A stretch of 36,189 bases of DNA from an uncultured Erysipelotrichaceae bacterium (GTDB taxonomy: Bacteria > Bacillota_I > Bacilli_A > Erysipelotrichales > Erysipelotrichaceae), in NCBI GenBank assembly GCA_900315065.1, contig OMXQ01000017.1:1-36189 (forward strand), given 5' to 3'. Below, piece after piece: positions 25,848 through 32,299 of the stretch. The notes under the pieces are model-generated. The model saw nothing but the letters and a program-made list of their open reading frames with translations. It ran no database searches and had not been told where the DNA came from. A program made the position numbers and the translations under genes. Every line of letters starts with the position of its first letter. Position 1 is the first letter of the stretch.

Positions 25848-26258
25848 TCAATAAGAAACAAACTGCATCTGGACAAAATAGAGAATCATGACAACGATCA
25901 TGACCCAGAAATACGGATTCCTCCACTTTCCGGTAAGATCAAAGAAACCATAGAAAAGAGCCAAAGCCCCTAATACCAGAAGACCCTTCCAGAGAACCAT
26001 GCCGCCCTGCAGCAATACTGTCACCTCAAGACAGATGAATAAGTTCATCCATAATACACAGTGTTCTGCTTTCTTGGAAAATTCTTTTGTTTTCCAATAC
26101 AGAAAAAGACCTGCGATCAGATAGAAGAACAAACCAGCCAGAATCATTGGGTGAAAGTTGTATCCGATCTCCATGAGTATTAACATGCCTATAAACAAAG
26201 CAACATCGATTTTATCTTCAAAGGTCCTGTATTCCCTTTCGTCTTTTTCTCTTTTCAT
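25848..26258 (-). CDS. Small multi-span membrane protein, unknown
   Basis: A 136-residue protein with a charged N-terminus (MKREKDEREYRTFEDK) and about four to five hydrophobic spans, ending MILYFVQMQFVSY. No family is recognised. GGGGAG sits upstream of the ATG. It is immediately upstream of the MATE gene with a 5-base gap, so the two are almost certainly cotranscribed and it may assist or accompany that transporter. Confidence 0.75.
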   Translation of the reverse strand: MKREKDEREYRTFEDKIDVALFIGMLILMEIGYNFHPMILAGLFFYLIAGLFLYWKTKEFSKKAEHCVLWMNLFICLEVTVLLQGGMVLWKGLLVLGALALFYGFFDLTGKWRNPYFWVMIVVMILYFVQMQFVSY

Positions 26259-26355
26259 AAAATACTCCCCGTTAATTGAATATGACTAATATACAACATT
26301 CCATCTTTGAAAAACAGAGAATAATTTTTCAGTAGTTTTATACTTTTTTATTGTT

Positions 26356-26424
26356 ATGTATGAAAGCGGTAACATTTCTATGAACAAACAGAAAGTTTTG
26401 TGCTATTGTAATAACTGTAAATGA
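26356..26424 (+). CDS. Possible Cys-rich micro-ORF, 22 residues
   Basis: ATG 26356 opens a frame ending VLCYCNNCK (three Cys, as CYC-NN-C). It lies in a 317-base gap where the flanking genes are on the minus strand, and a clear plus-strand terminator follows at 26485. TTTTCA, 17 bases and TATTGT (about 26329-26357) form a weak promoter. No good ribosome binding site precedes either Met. It may instead be part of a noncoding plus-strand RNA. Confidence 0.3.
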   Translation: MYESGNISMNKQKVLCYCNNCK

Positions 26425-26484
26425 GAGAGAAGAAAATACAAGTGAGCACATTGGATTCGATCTCATAGCATTTTCCCAATAAGA

Positions 26485-26511
26485 CAAGGCACAAAAGCCT
26501 TGCTTTTTTTT
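26485..26511 (+). terminator. Plus-strand intrinsic terminator with no annotated upstream gene
   Basis: CAAGGC (26485-26490) and GCCTTG (26497-26502) form a stem followed by C and eight T residues. It implies a short plus-strand transcript starting within 26260-26480. Confidence 0.8.
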
Positions 26512-26524
26512 GCAGAACAAGTAG

Positions 26525-26547
26525 AAGAAAAGCCGGATTTCTCCGGC
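26525..26547 (-). terminator. Intrinsic terminator after cysK
   Basis: GCCGGA-GAAA-TCCGGC on the minus strand, a tight GNRA-capped stem, followed by TTTTCTTCT. Confidence 0.9.
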
Positions 26548-26575
26548 AATTCTGAGGGATATACAATCAGTGCCT

Positions 26576-27511
26576 TTATTCTGCACTGTATAAAGCGGTA
26601 GAAAGATATCTGGAACCTCCGTCAGGCATTAATGCGACAATGGTCCTGCCGGCGTATTCAGGACGCCTGGCAAGTTCAATTGCACCAGCGGCAGCCGCAC
26701 CGGAAGAAATACCTACCAGGTAGCCTTCCTTTCTGCCGATGAGTCTGGCAGTTTCGAAGGATACATCATCTTCGATTTCCAGAATTTCATCATAGATCTT
26801 TGTATCAAGAACATCCGGAATGAAGCCGGCAGAGATGCCCTGGATCTTATGCGGAGCACCTTTGCCTGTTTTCAGCAATGGTGACCCGGCAGGTTCTACG
26901 GCAACAACCTTGAGACCGGGTTTCTTTTCCTTCAGGTATTTTCCTGTGCCGGTAATGGTGCCGCCTGTGCCGACACCTGCAACAAAGACATCTACTTCTC
27001 CATCTGTGTCTTCATAAATTTCCGGGCCTGTCGTTGCATAGTGCGCTGCCGGGTTGGCAGGATTGACGAACTGACCAGGAACGAAGGAATTATCGATGGA
27101 CTGATGGAGTTCATCTGCCTTTGCGATGGCACCCTTCATGCCAAGTCTGCCTTCTGTCAATACAATCTGAGCGCCATACGCAGCCCCAAGTTTTCTTCTT
27201 TCTACTGACATGGTTTCCGGCATGACAAGAATCATCTTGTAGCCCTTGGCAGCTGCAACTGCAGCTAAGCCTATACCGGTATTGCCGGAAGTCGGTTCAA
27301 TGATTGTTGCGCCTTCTTTGATCAGGCCCTTCTTTTCAGCATCTTCAATCATAGACAAGCCGATTCTGTCCTTGACAGAACCTGCCGGGTTCTGTGCTTC
27401 CAGCTTGATCAGGACTCTTGCCTTGAGACCCAGTTCCTTTTCAATGTGGGTGAGTTCCAATAATGGTGTGTGACCGATCAGCTGGTCAACAGATGTGTAA
27501 ATTCTGGACAT
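26576..27511 (-). CDS. cysK: Cysteine synthase (O-acetylserine sulfhydrylase)
   Basis: Makes L-cysteine from O-acetylserine and sulfide with PLP. It has 311 residues, the usual length. PLP-lysine is Lys47 in NPAGSVKDR, the substrate loop is EPTSGNTGIGLA, the phosphate-binding loop is GVGTGGTITGTGKYL, and ISSGAAAAGAIELA lies near the end. It is expected to be a cytoplasmic homodimer. No cysE lies beside it. Its roughly 230-base leader encodes a cysteine-rich peptide and carries an intrinsic terminator about 80 bases upstream of the start, so expression is probably set by cysteine supply through attenuation. Confidence 0.96.
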   Translation of the reverse strand: MSRIYTSVDQLIGHTPLLELTHIEKELGLKARVLIKLEAQNPAGSVKDRIGLSMIEDAEKKGLIKEGATIIEPTSGNTGIGLAAVAAAKGYKMILVMPETMSVERRKLGAAYGAQIVLTEGRLGMKGAIAKADELHQSIDNSFVPGQFVNPANPAAHYATTGPEIYEDTDGEVDVFVAGVGTGGTITGTGKYLKEKKPGLKVVAVEPAGSPLLKTGKGAPHKIQGISAGFIPDVLDTKIYDEILEIEDDVSFETARLIGRKEGYLVGISSGAAAAGAIELARRPEYAGRTIVALMPDGGSRYLSTALYSAE

Positions 27512-27589
27512 AGTATTTTTTCCTCTTCTTTCTTTTGTTTATTTCTTTTCTTTGTCTGATTTTATGAGCGATGATGAAGCCGTAACCCA

Positions 27590-27632
27590 ATAAAAACCCG
27601 GTGCTTCCTTTTATTCTTCAGGAAACCCGGGC
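27590..27632 (-). terminator. Attenuator terminator in the cysK leader
   Basis: On the minus strand GCCCGG-GTTTCCT (27632-27620 region) pairs with AGGAAGC-A-CCGGGT (27609-27596 region) over about 12 bp with one bulge, then TTTTTATT. The 5' arm contains GTTTCCTG (27626-27619), which is also perfectly complementary to CAGGAAAC inside the leader ORF, giving mutually exclusive folds. Confidence 0.85.
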
Positions 27633-27663
27633 TATCTACAGACTGGAGTGAACACGAAATCTT

Positions 27664-27744
27664 TTATGCTGTATAACAAAAACCTGTTTCCTGAGTATTG
27701 AAACAGCAGCAACATTCCTTTTTCATGTTTGTCTTCGTCATCAT
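27664..27744 (-). CDS. Cysteine-sensing leader peptide of cysK
   Basis: A 26-residue frame too short for normal gene calling. It starts ATG-ATG at 27744, with AAGAG upstream, and contains four consecutive Cys codons (TGT TGC TGC TGT, 27714-27703) in KKECCCCFNT, plus a fifth Cys at 27678-27676. The codons after the Cys run include CAGGAAAC (27693-27686), which can pair with the 5' arm of the downstream terminator. In the classical attenuation model, a ribosome stalled on Cys codons leaves CAGGAAAC free to capture that arm, allowing readthrough into cysK. With ample Cys-tRNA the ribosome covers it and the terminator forms. The codon run and pairings are seen directly; the mechanism is inference. 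Confidence 0.82.
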   Translation of the reverse strand: MMTKTNMKKECCCCFNTQETGFCYTA

Positions 27745-27760
27745 CGTTCTCTTTTTTCCT

Positions 27761-27777
27761 ACTCTTTTAGTAGGTCT
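27761..27777 (-). promoter_or_regulatory. 5' hairpin preceding the cysK leader ORF
   Basis: CCTACT-AAAAG-AGTAGG folds on the minus strand just ahead of the leader ORF. A possible promoter lies upstream: TTGTAA, 17 bases, then TAACTT preceded by TGT (about 27810-27787). The hairpin may shield the leader's ribosome binding region or protect the 5' end. Confidence 0.5.
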
Positions 27778-27835
27778 ATAAAGAAGTTAACACATGGGAA
27801 AATAAATTACAAGAAATTTCTGTCCGGAAAGTATA

Positions 27836-27868
27836 AAAAAATGAGAACAACCGAAGTCATTCTCATGC
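27836..27868 (-). terminator. Terminator of tRNA-Lys copy 1
   Basis: ATGAGAATGAC-TTCG-GTTGTTCTCAT on the minus strand, a UUCG-capped stem with G-T pairs, followed by seven T residues. Confidence 0.85.
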
Positions 27869-27869
27869 A

Positions 27870-27945
27870 TGGTGGTTCCTGTCGGGCTCGAACCGACGAC
27901 CCACTGATTAAGAGTCAGTTGCTCTACCAACTGAGCTAAGGAACC
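27870..27945 (-). tRNA. tRNA-Lys (anticodon CUU), copy 1
   Basis: A 76-nt cloverleaf with encoded CCA. Acceptor GGTTCCT/AGGAACC, D arm GCTC/GAGC with AGTTGGTA, anticodon loop CTCTTAA in the ACTGA/TCAGT stem (anticodon CTT, reading AAG), and T arm GTCGG-TTCGAGC-CCGAC. Sequence identical to the copy at 30625-30700. Confidence 0.97.
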
Positions 27946-27969
27946 ATGTGTTTTTCTTAGTGCTCGATT

Positions 27970-27998
27970 ATTATAGGCCAGTCATTTCTGAAATGCAA
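27970..27998 (-). promoter_or_regulatory. Promoter of tRNA-Lys copy 1
   Basis: Minus strand TTGCAT, 17 bases, TATAAT. The second tRNA copy has the same boxes and spacing. Confidence 0.9.
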
Positions 27999-28053
27999 AG
28001 GTTTTTTCAGTTGCGGCGTAATTTTTCATTTTGAGGATCAGAATTGATCCGTC

Positions 28054-28088
28054 AAAAAAAGAATGACATTTTCTTTCTGCCATTCTTC
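28054..28088 (-). terminator. Intrinsic terminator after cpsD
   Basis: GAATGGCA and TGTCATTC pair on the minus strand (one G-T), followed by TTTTTTT. A GGATCA/TGATCC inverted repeat lies just beyond it (28035-28050). Confidence 0.85.
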
Positions 28089-28097
28089 AAGTCAATC

Positions 28098-28793
28098 TTA
28101 TTTGCCGTATTTCTTGCCGTAGCCGTAACCATAGCCATAGCCATATCCATAGCCGTAACCGGCACGTTTTGTATCAACTTTGTTCATGACAACACCGAAT
28201 ACTTTGGCATTGGCATTCTTCAATCTTGCAATGACATCCTGCGCTAACCGATAATCATCTTTGCCGGATTCCATGACAAGAACGGTACCATCCGCAAATG
28301 GTGCAATTGCGGAAGCATCTACAACCATGCCGAGCGGTGCTGAGTCAATGATCACAATTTCAAATGTCTTCTTCAAAGCAGTCATCAGCTTTTCAAAACG
28401 CGGAGAAGCCAATAATTCAGAAGGATTCGGCGGAATCGGACCAGCCGGCATGACATAGAAATGCTTTTCCGTTGTGGAATAAATAGCATCATTTGCTTCA
28501 CACTGACCAGACAGGAAATGCGTCAGACCATAGCGGGAAGTACCAGCTTCAATCTTGTCCAGGATGACACTGTTTCTCAAGTCTGTATCCAGCAACAAAG
28601 TTTCCTTGCCAAGTTCCGCAAAGGAACGCGCCAGTTCCAGAGAAATCGTTGACTTGCCTTCGTTATCAAGACAGGAAGTTAACAGAACAGACTGTACCTT
28701 GTCACCGCAGAACATGATATTGGATCTGAGGCCTTTTAATTCTTCTTTGACTGTATAAGGCAGTTCTTCCTTATGAATAGCTAGTGTTTCCAT
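28098..28793 (-). CDS. cpsD: Capsular polysaccharide BY-kinase (CpsD/YwqD type)
   Basis: Cytoplasmic bacterial tyrosine kinase that, with its membrane adaptor CpsC, controls polysaccharide assembly through autophosphorylation. It has 231 residues. Walker A is TSCLDNEGKSTISLELA (Lys47), Walker A' is LLLDTDLRN, and Walker B is VIIDSAPLG. The C-terminus is a striking tyrosine cluster: seven Gly-Tyr pairs then GKKYGK. The ATG overlaps the end of cpsB by one base. It is the last gene of the cpsC-cpsB-cpsD unit; no glycosyltransferase, flippase or polymerase genes adjoin it. Confidence 0.95.
   Translation of the reverse strand: METLAIHKEELPYTVKEELKGLRSNIMFCGDKVQSVLLTSCLDNEGKSTISLELARSFAELGKETLLLDTDLRNSVILDKIEAGTSRYGLTHFLSGQCEANDAIYSTTEKHFYVMPAGPIPPNPSELLASPRFEKLMTALKKTFEIVIIDSAPLGMVVDASAIAPFADGTVLVMESGKDDYRLAQDVIARLKNANAKVFGVVMNKVDTKRAGYGYGYGYGYGYGYGKKYGK
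28104..28160. repeat. Hexanucleotide repeat encoding the Gly-Tyr tail of CpsD
   Basis: Seven near-identical GGN-TAY units in tandem (minus strand) encode the tyrosine cluster. Replication slippage could change the number of phosphorylatable Tyr residues without changing frame. Confidence 0.8.
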
Positions 28794-29578
28794 TACTTCT
28801 CCTCCTGATATGGACCATGCATCAGATAATCAGGCATGGTAATCAACAATGCCTGGGCTCTTTCAATGCCGTATTTCTTTGTGAGATATTCATATGCCCT
28901 GGCAAGATTCGGTCTTCGGTAATCTATGTGGTGGGCATCGCTTGCAACGATATCGGTGAATCCCTTCTCAATCAGTTCATTGGTCAGTTTTTTCGAATGC
29001 TTGCCTTCATCACCAAGGACTGCAGCAGCGTTGTTCTGAATCACTGCCCCTGCTTTTTTCAAAGCAGAGATGACTGTAAACGGATCTTTCTGAACTGGTC
29101 TGTATCTTTCCACGTGGGCAATCATCGGAATCCATCCTAATCTTGTAACTAATGAGACAAAGTATTCCATGGTCTCATATTCCAGATGCCCGGTTGTAAA
29201 TTCAATCAGAAGAACCGGACGCTCTTTGCCAAACGGCAATAAAGCAGGATCACAGACTCTTGTCCTGTTTGTATCCAGAAGAAGCTTTTCCAATCGCTTG
29301 TCACAGAAATACTCACGGGACAGACCAAGTTCCATATTTTTCAATACTGGATCTTTCAATGCCCACAAGCCAAGTCTTCTGAATTGACTGACCAGTTCAT
29401 CTCTCGGCGTATCAAACATGTCTTTCCGATAGTGGGAAGTAATCGTTATGTGTCTGACGCCTTGTTTGTATTCTTCTTTAAGCAAAGCCTTGCTGACTTC
29501 CAATGTATCTGCCCCGTCATCTACATACGGTACCAGGTGGCAGTGAATGTCATACAGGCCTTCCAGACGCTTTGCCAT
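28793..29578 (-). CDS. cpsB: Tyrosine-protein phosphatase CpsB/YwqE (PHP family)
   Basis: Manganese-dependent phosphatase that dephosphorylates the CpsD tyrosine cluster. It has 261 residues. PHP metal motifs are DIHCHLVPYVDDGA near the N-terminus, ITSHYRKD, PMIAHVERYRPV, and a final VASDAHHIDYRRPNLARAYE. It lies 3 bases after cpsC and touches cpsD, so the three are one transcript. Function follows from the family and the matching kinase next door. Confidence 0.95.
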   Translation of the reverse strand: MAKRLEGLYDIHCHLVPYVDDGADTLEVSKALLKEEYKQGVRHITITSHYRKDMFDTPRDELVSQFRRLGLWALKDPVLKNMELGLSREYFCDKRLEKLLLDTNRTRVCDPALLPFGKERPVLLIEFTTGHLEYETMEYFVSLVTRLGWIPMIAHVERYRPVQKDPFTVISALKKAGAVIQNNAAAVLGDEGKHSKKLTNELIEKGFTDIVASDAHHIDYRRPNLARAYEYLTKKYGIERAQALLITMPDYLMHGPYQEEK

Positions 29579-29581
29579 AAA

Positions 29582-30361
29582 TCAGGCAGCTGCCCTCTTT
29601 CTACGGGACTTCTTTGTTCTGCCTTTGCCTTTTCTATGATGTGTGTCTTCAAACAACATGGAATTTTCCTGCGGGATACTTGCGAGCACATTGACGCCAA
29701 GATACTTTCTGACGTCATCTTCATTTTTGATGCTTGTATCAAGAAGGTGTCTGGCAATAACATAGACTGCAGAAAGAAGGAATCCTACCAGAGCACCTAT
29801 GACCGTATTCTTGCCAAGACTTGGAGAAGAAGGAGATGTCGGTACCTTGCTTTCTTCGACAATGGTCAGCTTGTAATCTTCAACCATGGTCATGGCCAGA
29901 TCCTGCAGGGACTTGGCAGTCTGGTTGGCAATATCTGCTGCCTGCTTCGGATCCGCATCAGATGCAGAAATCTTCAGGATACGGGAACCGGTCGGGTTTT
30001 CAACTGTAATCTGTCCTGCCAATGCAGAAGAATCCATATCCAGTTTCAATTTATCGACAACGTCGTCCATGACAGAACGGGACTTGGCAATGGTCATAAA
30101 GTCGGAAGTCAGCTGTGTACCAACCTGCAGGTCGCCGGTTGTAACACTTTGGGAATTGGAAGATTTGTTATAGATATAAACCATGGAAGTTCCTGTATAC
30201 TTCGGGGTTACAAAGAACTTTGTGAATAACAAAGTAACAGTACCTGCCAGAATCGTACAGATTAACAGGAACATAAATTTTTCCTTCAATGTATGAAGAA
30301 GATCCATCAGATCAATTTCTTCTACATCGTTGTTGTTATTAGCAGCTTTATCCATATTCAT
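29582..30361 (-). CDS. cpsC: Wzz/CpsC-type chain-length and kinase-adaptor protein
   Basis: Membrane co-polymerase that activates the separate kinase CpsD. The N-terminal cytoplasmic part (DVEEIDLMDLLHTL) leads to TM1 (FLLICTILAGTVTLLF), an outside Wzz domain, a Pro-rich lead-in (VPTSPSSPSLG) and TM2 (VIGALVGFLLSAVYVIA), with a cytoplasmic tail ending in a basic stretch (KKSRRKRAAA). Three Met codons cluster at the start; I prefer 30361 since GGGAGG abuts the one at 30373 with no spacing, but the first cannot be excluded. The basic tail may be an RNA or membrane contact. Confidence 0.93.
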   Translation of the reverse strand: MNMDKAANNNNDVEEIDLMDLLHTLKEKFMFLLICTILAGTVTLLFTKFFVTPKYTGTSMVYIYNKSSNSQSVTTGDLQVGTQLTSDFMTIAKSRSVMDDVVDKLKLDMDSSALAGQITVENPTGSRILKISASDADPKQAADIANQTAKSLQDLAMTMVEDYKLTIVEESKVPTSPSSPSLGKNTVIGALVGFLLSAVYVIARHLLDTSIKNEDDVRKYLGVNVLASIPQENSMLFEDTHHRKGKGRTKKSRRKRAAA

Positions 30362-30420
30362 AAACCCAGACATCCTCCCGCCTACTTCAGCCCATTACAA
30401 AAACAGGCAGTGCATCTCAA

Positions 30421-30456
30421 CTATTAAAGTATACCAAAAAAACTGTCAATGAAAAG
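30421..30456 (-). promoter_or_regulatory. Promoter of the cpsCBD unit
   Basis: Minus strand TTGACA (30449-30444) and an extended -10 TGGTATACT (30436-30428) overlap in one promoter region; a TTTTCA-16-TATACT spacing is the best fit. It leaves a leader of about 60 bases. Confidence 0.6.
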
Positions 30457-30591
30457 CTGAAAGCCCGAATTGCAGCACATTGCATGTAAAGAAAAGGTAA
30501 ATAAAACAAGGGAAAAGAGAAACGAACAGAAACAAAGCAGACATCAGAACCAAAAAGCAGCAACACGCAGAAAACAAACAACAACAAAACA

Positions 30592-30623
30592 AAAAAAGAG
30601 AACAGCCGAAGCCATTCTCATTC
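30592..30623 (-). terminator. Terminator of tRNA-Lys copy 2
   Basis: GAGAATGGC-TTCG-GCTGTTCTC with a UUCG loop, then seven T residues (minus strand). A near copy of the terminator behind tRNA copy 1. Confidence 0.85.
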
Positions 30624-30624
30624 A

Positions 30625-30700
30625 TGGTGGTTCCTGTCGGGCTCGAACCGACGACCCACTGATTAAGAGTCAGTTGCTCTACCAACTGAGCTAAGGAACC
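30625..30700 (-). tRNA. tRNA-Lys (anticodon CUU), copy 2
   Basis: Identical over 76 nt to the copy at 27870-27945, including encoded CCA, 2,755 bases away in the same orientation. Confidence 0.97.
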
Positions 30701-30726
30701 ATGCGCTCATTTCTGTGTGCTTGATT

Positions 30727-30755
30727 ATTATATGACAGACATATCTCATATGCAA
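30727..30755 (-). promoter_or_regulatory. Promoter of tRNA-Lys copy 2
   Basis: Minus strand TTGCAT, 17 bases, TATAAT. Confidence 0.9.
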
Positions 30756-30779
30756 GAACTTTTTTTATTGATTTCAGCA

Positions 30780-30811
30780 GAAAAAGTGTCCTTCAGGCCA
30801 GGGACACTTTT
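30780..30811 (-). terminator. Intrinsic terminator after the 57-residue gene
   Basis: AAAAGTGTCC and GGACACTTTT form a perfect 10-bp stem with a T-run on the minus strand (ACACTTTTTC). The stem is symmetric and could also slow plus-strand transcription. Confidence 0.85.
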
Positions 30812-30827
30812 GAGGGATGGCGCTTGC

Positions 30828-31001
30828 TCAGCGCTTGGTAATTGAGGCAGTTGAACGAGTTGTCATGTCTTTCCACTTCAGGAGTGCAAAGTTGTTGGAT
30901 AAAAGAAAATACAGCTCCTCAGGAGAAACACGATCCGGATCAACGATGGTTGTGCCTTCTCTTTTCTTCGCATGTTTGCATGAGCGATCATATTGGTTCA
31001 T
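30828..31001 (-). CDS. Small hypothetical protein, 57 residues
   Basis: A short gene that does not overlap any credible frame. ATG 31001 has AAAGGTGG nine bases upstream, the stop is followed within 20 bases by a strong terminator, and codon choice (GAA, GAG, CTG, AAG) is like the neighbours. The peptide is basic and hydrophilic, with CKHAKKREGTT near the start and VSPEELYFLLSNNFALLKWK in the middle, which could form a helix pair. No family is recognised. Plus-strand frames over this region are shadows. Confidence 0.6.
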   Translation of the reverse strand: MNQYDRSCKHAKKREGTTIVDPDRVSPEELYFLLSNNFALLKWKDMTTRSTASITKR

Positions 31002-31069
31002 TGTCTGGTTCCACCTTTCCCGGTCTCTTTCAACCGCACCTGTATACTAGCAGGGAAAAGAAAAAGGGC

Positions 31070-31087
31070 TGTACATTCAGATGTACA
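31070..31087. repeat. Inverted repeat between the small gene and the AKR gene
   Basis: TGTACAT-TCAG-ATGTACA is a perfect palindrome in the divergent control region and a candidate operator for either gene. A TATAAT 25 bases ahead of the AKR start (31163-31168) is the likely AKR -10 box, without a good -35. Confidence 0.5.
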
Positions 31088-31187
31088 ACGGTATCAATTT
31101 CTGTATTTTCATATCATGTCATATTTCATACAGGTTTCACCGGAAAGAATCAGGACTTTGGGGTATAATGAACACACGGAGGCTATC

Positions 31188-32033
31188 ATGGCTATTAACG
31201 AAAAAACGATTCGTCTTCACAATGATGTTACGATTCCTTCCATCGGATATCGTACCGACTTCAAAACATTCGGCAATATGTATCAGAATGTAATGACTGC
31301 TTTGAAAGCAGGCATTCGTCATATTGACATTGCGTGTGATCCCGATGTCGAAAAAGCTGTCGGCAAAGCAATAGCAGATAGTGGTATTCCGCGTTCTGAT
31401 TTGTTTCTGACTTTCAAGCTGGATAATGAAGACCATGGCTATGATCGTGCTGTGAGGGCTGTCGAAAATTCCATGAAAAGAGCTGGTACAGATTATTGTG
31501 ACCTGGTATTGATTGACTGGCCGAATCCATTGAAATACAGAAGTACCTATGAAAAAACTGCCATTGAAACATGGAAAGCCCTGGAGACTTTATACAAGAG
31601 CGGCAAAGCCCGTGCCATCGGCGTAGCCAATTTTGAATCAAGACACATAGAATTCTGCCTTGAACATTGTGAGATTTCACCAATTGTCAACCAGGCAAGA
31701 ATTTATCCTGGTTTCCCATTTGATGACAATCTGCATTGTGCTCATGAACATGCCATTCAGACCGAAGGCTTCTTACCGCCGGAATACAAGGATATTCTTG
31801 CTTCCAGAGAAGTCGGTATCTTGGCAGAAAAGTATCACCTGTCACCATGGCAGCTGATTATGAGATATCAGCTGGAAAAGAATACGATTGCTTTGACCCA
31901 GGCACCGGAAGAAGAATTGAGAAACCTGGATGCTGTGTTCAATGTATCGATTTCCAAAGATGACATGTTGTTCATGGATCATATGAAAAACTACGGCGTA
32001 GAAAATATCGATCCGGATACGTGTGATTTCTGA
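31188..32033 (+). CDS. Aldo/keto reductase family protein lacking catalytic Tyr and His
   Basis: A full-length 281-residue AKR barrel, similar in layout to Bacillus YvgN-type reductases. The tetrad position Asp47 (HIDIA) and Lys77 (LTFKLDNEDHGYD) are kept. The catalytic Tyr of the usual DTAxxYxNE motif is Pro52 here (ACDPDVEKAVG), and the His of the usual LIHWP is Asp110 (VLIDWPNP). NADPH-binding features late in the barrel are also weak. It may be a pseudoenzyme or have a changed reaction. ATG 31188 follows GGAGG at 6 bases; the longer frame from 30993 is not believed. Confidence 0.9.
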   Translation: MAINEKTIRLHNDVTIPSIGYRTDFKTFGNMYQNVMTALKAGIRHIDIACDPDVEKAVGKAIADSGIPRSDLFLTFKLDNEDHGYDRAVRAVENSMKRAGTDYCDLVLIDWPNPLKYRSTYEKTAIETWKALETLYKSGKARAIGVANFESRHIEFCLEHCEISPIVNQARIYPGFPFDDNLHCAHEHAIQTEGFLPPEYKDILASREVGILAEKYHLSPWQLIMRYQLEKNTIALTQAPEEELRNLDAVFNVSISKDDMLFMDHMKNYGVENIDPDTCDF

Positions 32034-32062
32034 GAGAACGAAAGTTCTCTCTTTTCTTTTGA
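32032..32062 (+). terminator. Intrinsic terminator after the AKR gene
   Basis: GAGAGAAC-GAAA-GTTCTCTC with a GAAA tetraloop, followed by TTTTCTTTTG. Confidence 0.9.
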
Positions 32063-32262
32063 AAAAAAAATAAAAGGAGACACATTTCTATGTCTCCCGA
32101 ACAGATCATAACAGCCGAAGGACTGATATGTTCCCTCTTAAGTAGAGGTGGGTGCTCTTGCTTTTCCCTTAGGATTCCCAGCCGTACCGGGCCTTCACAC
32201 AGAAATTGCGAGTCAGGGCTCCCTGATATCATGATGTAGGAAAAATATTGGTTTCCTCCGGC
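32062..32262 (-). ncRNA. ssrS: Probable 6S RNA
   Basis: A minus-strand, non-coding unit of about 200 bases with its own terminator (GGAGACA/TGTCTCC, then a long T-run, 32097-32062). Near its 3' part it carries GAGCACCCACCTCTACTT and earlier GGCCCGGTACGGCTGGG, which I associate with Firmicute 6S RNAs. A -10-like TATAGT (32274-32269) places the start near 32262. 6S RNA binds the housekeeping RNA polymerase in stationary phase. I could not fold it fully, so the type is less sure than the presence of a structured RNA. Confidence 0.55.
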
Positions 32263-32299
32263 ATCTTTACTATATCATATCCATTTCAAAGAAATAGTC

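Noticed and set aside
27512-27800. T-box riboswitch upstream of cysK
   Set aside because: The conserved T-box bulge (TGGN) and AGGGTGGAACCGCG-type motif are absent, and the leader ORF explains the terminator better.
30993-31187. AKR gene starting at 30993
   Set aside because: The extra residues are not family-like and run over the divergent small gene's leader; GGAGG supports ATG 31188.
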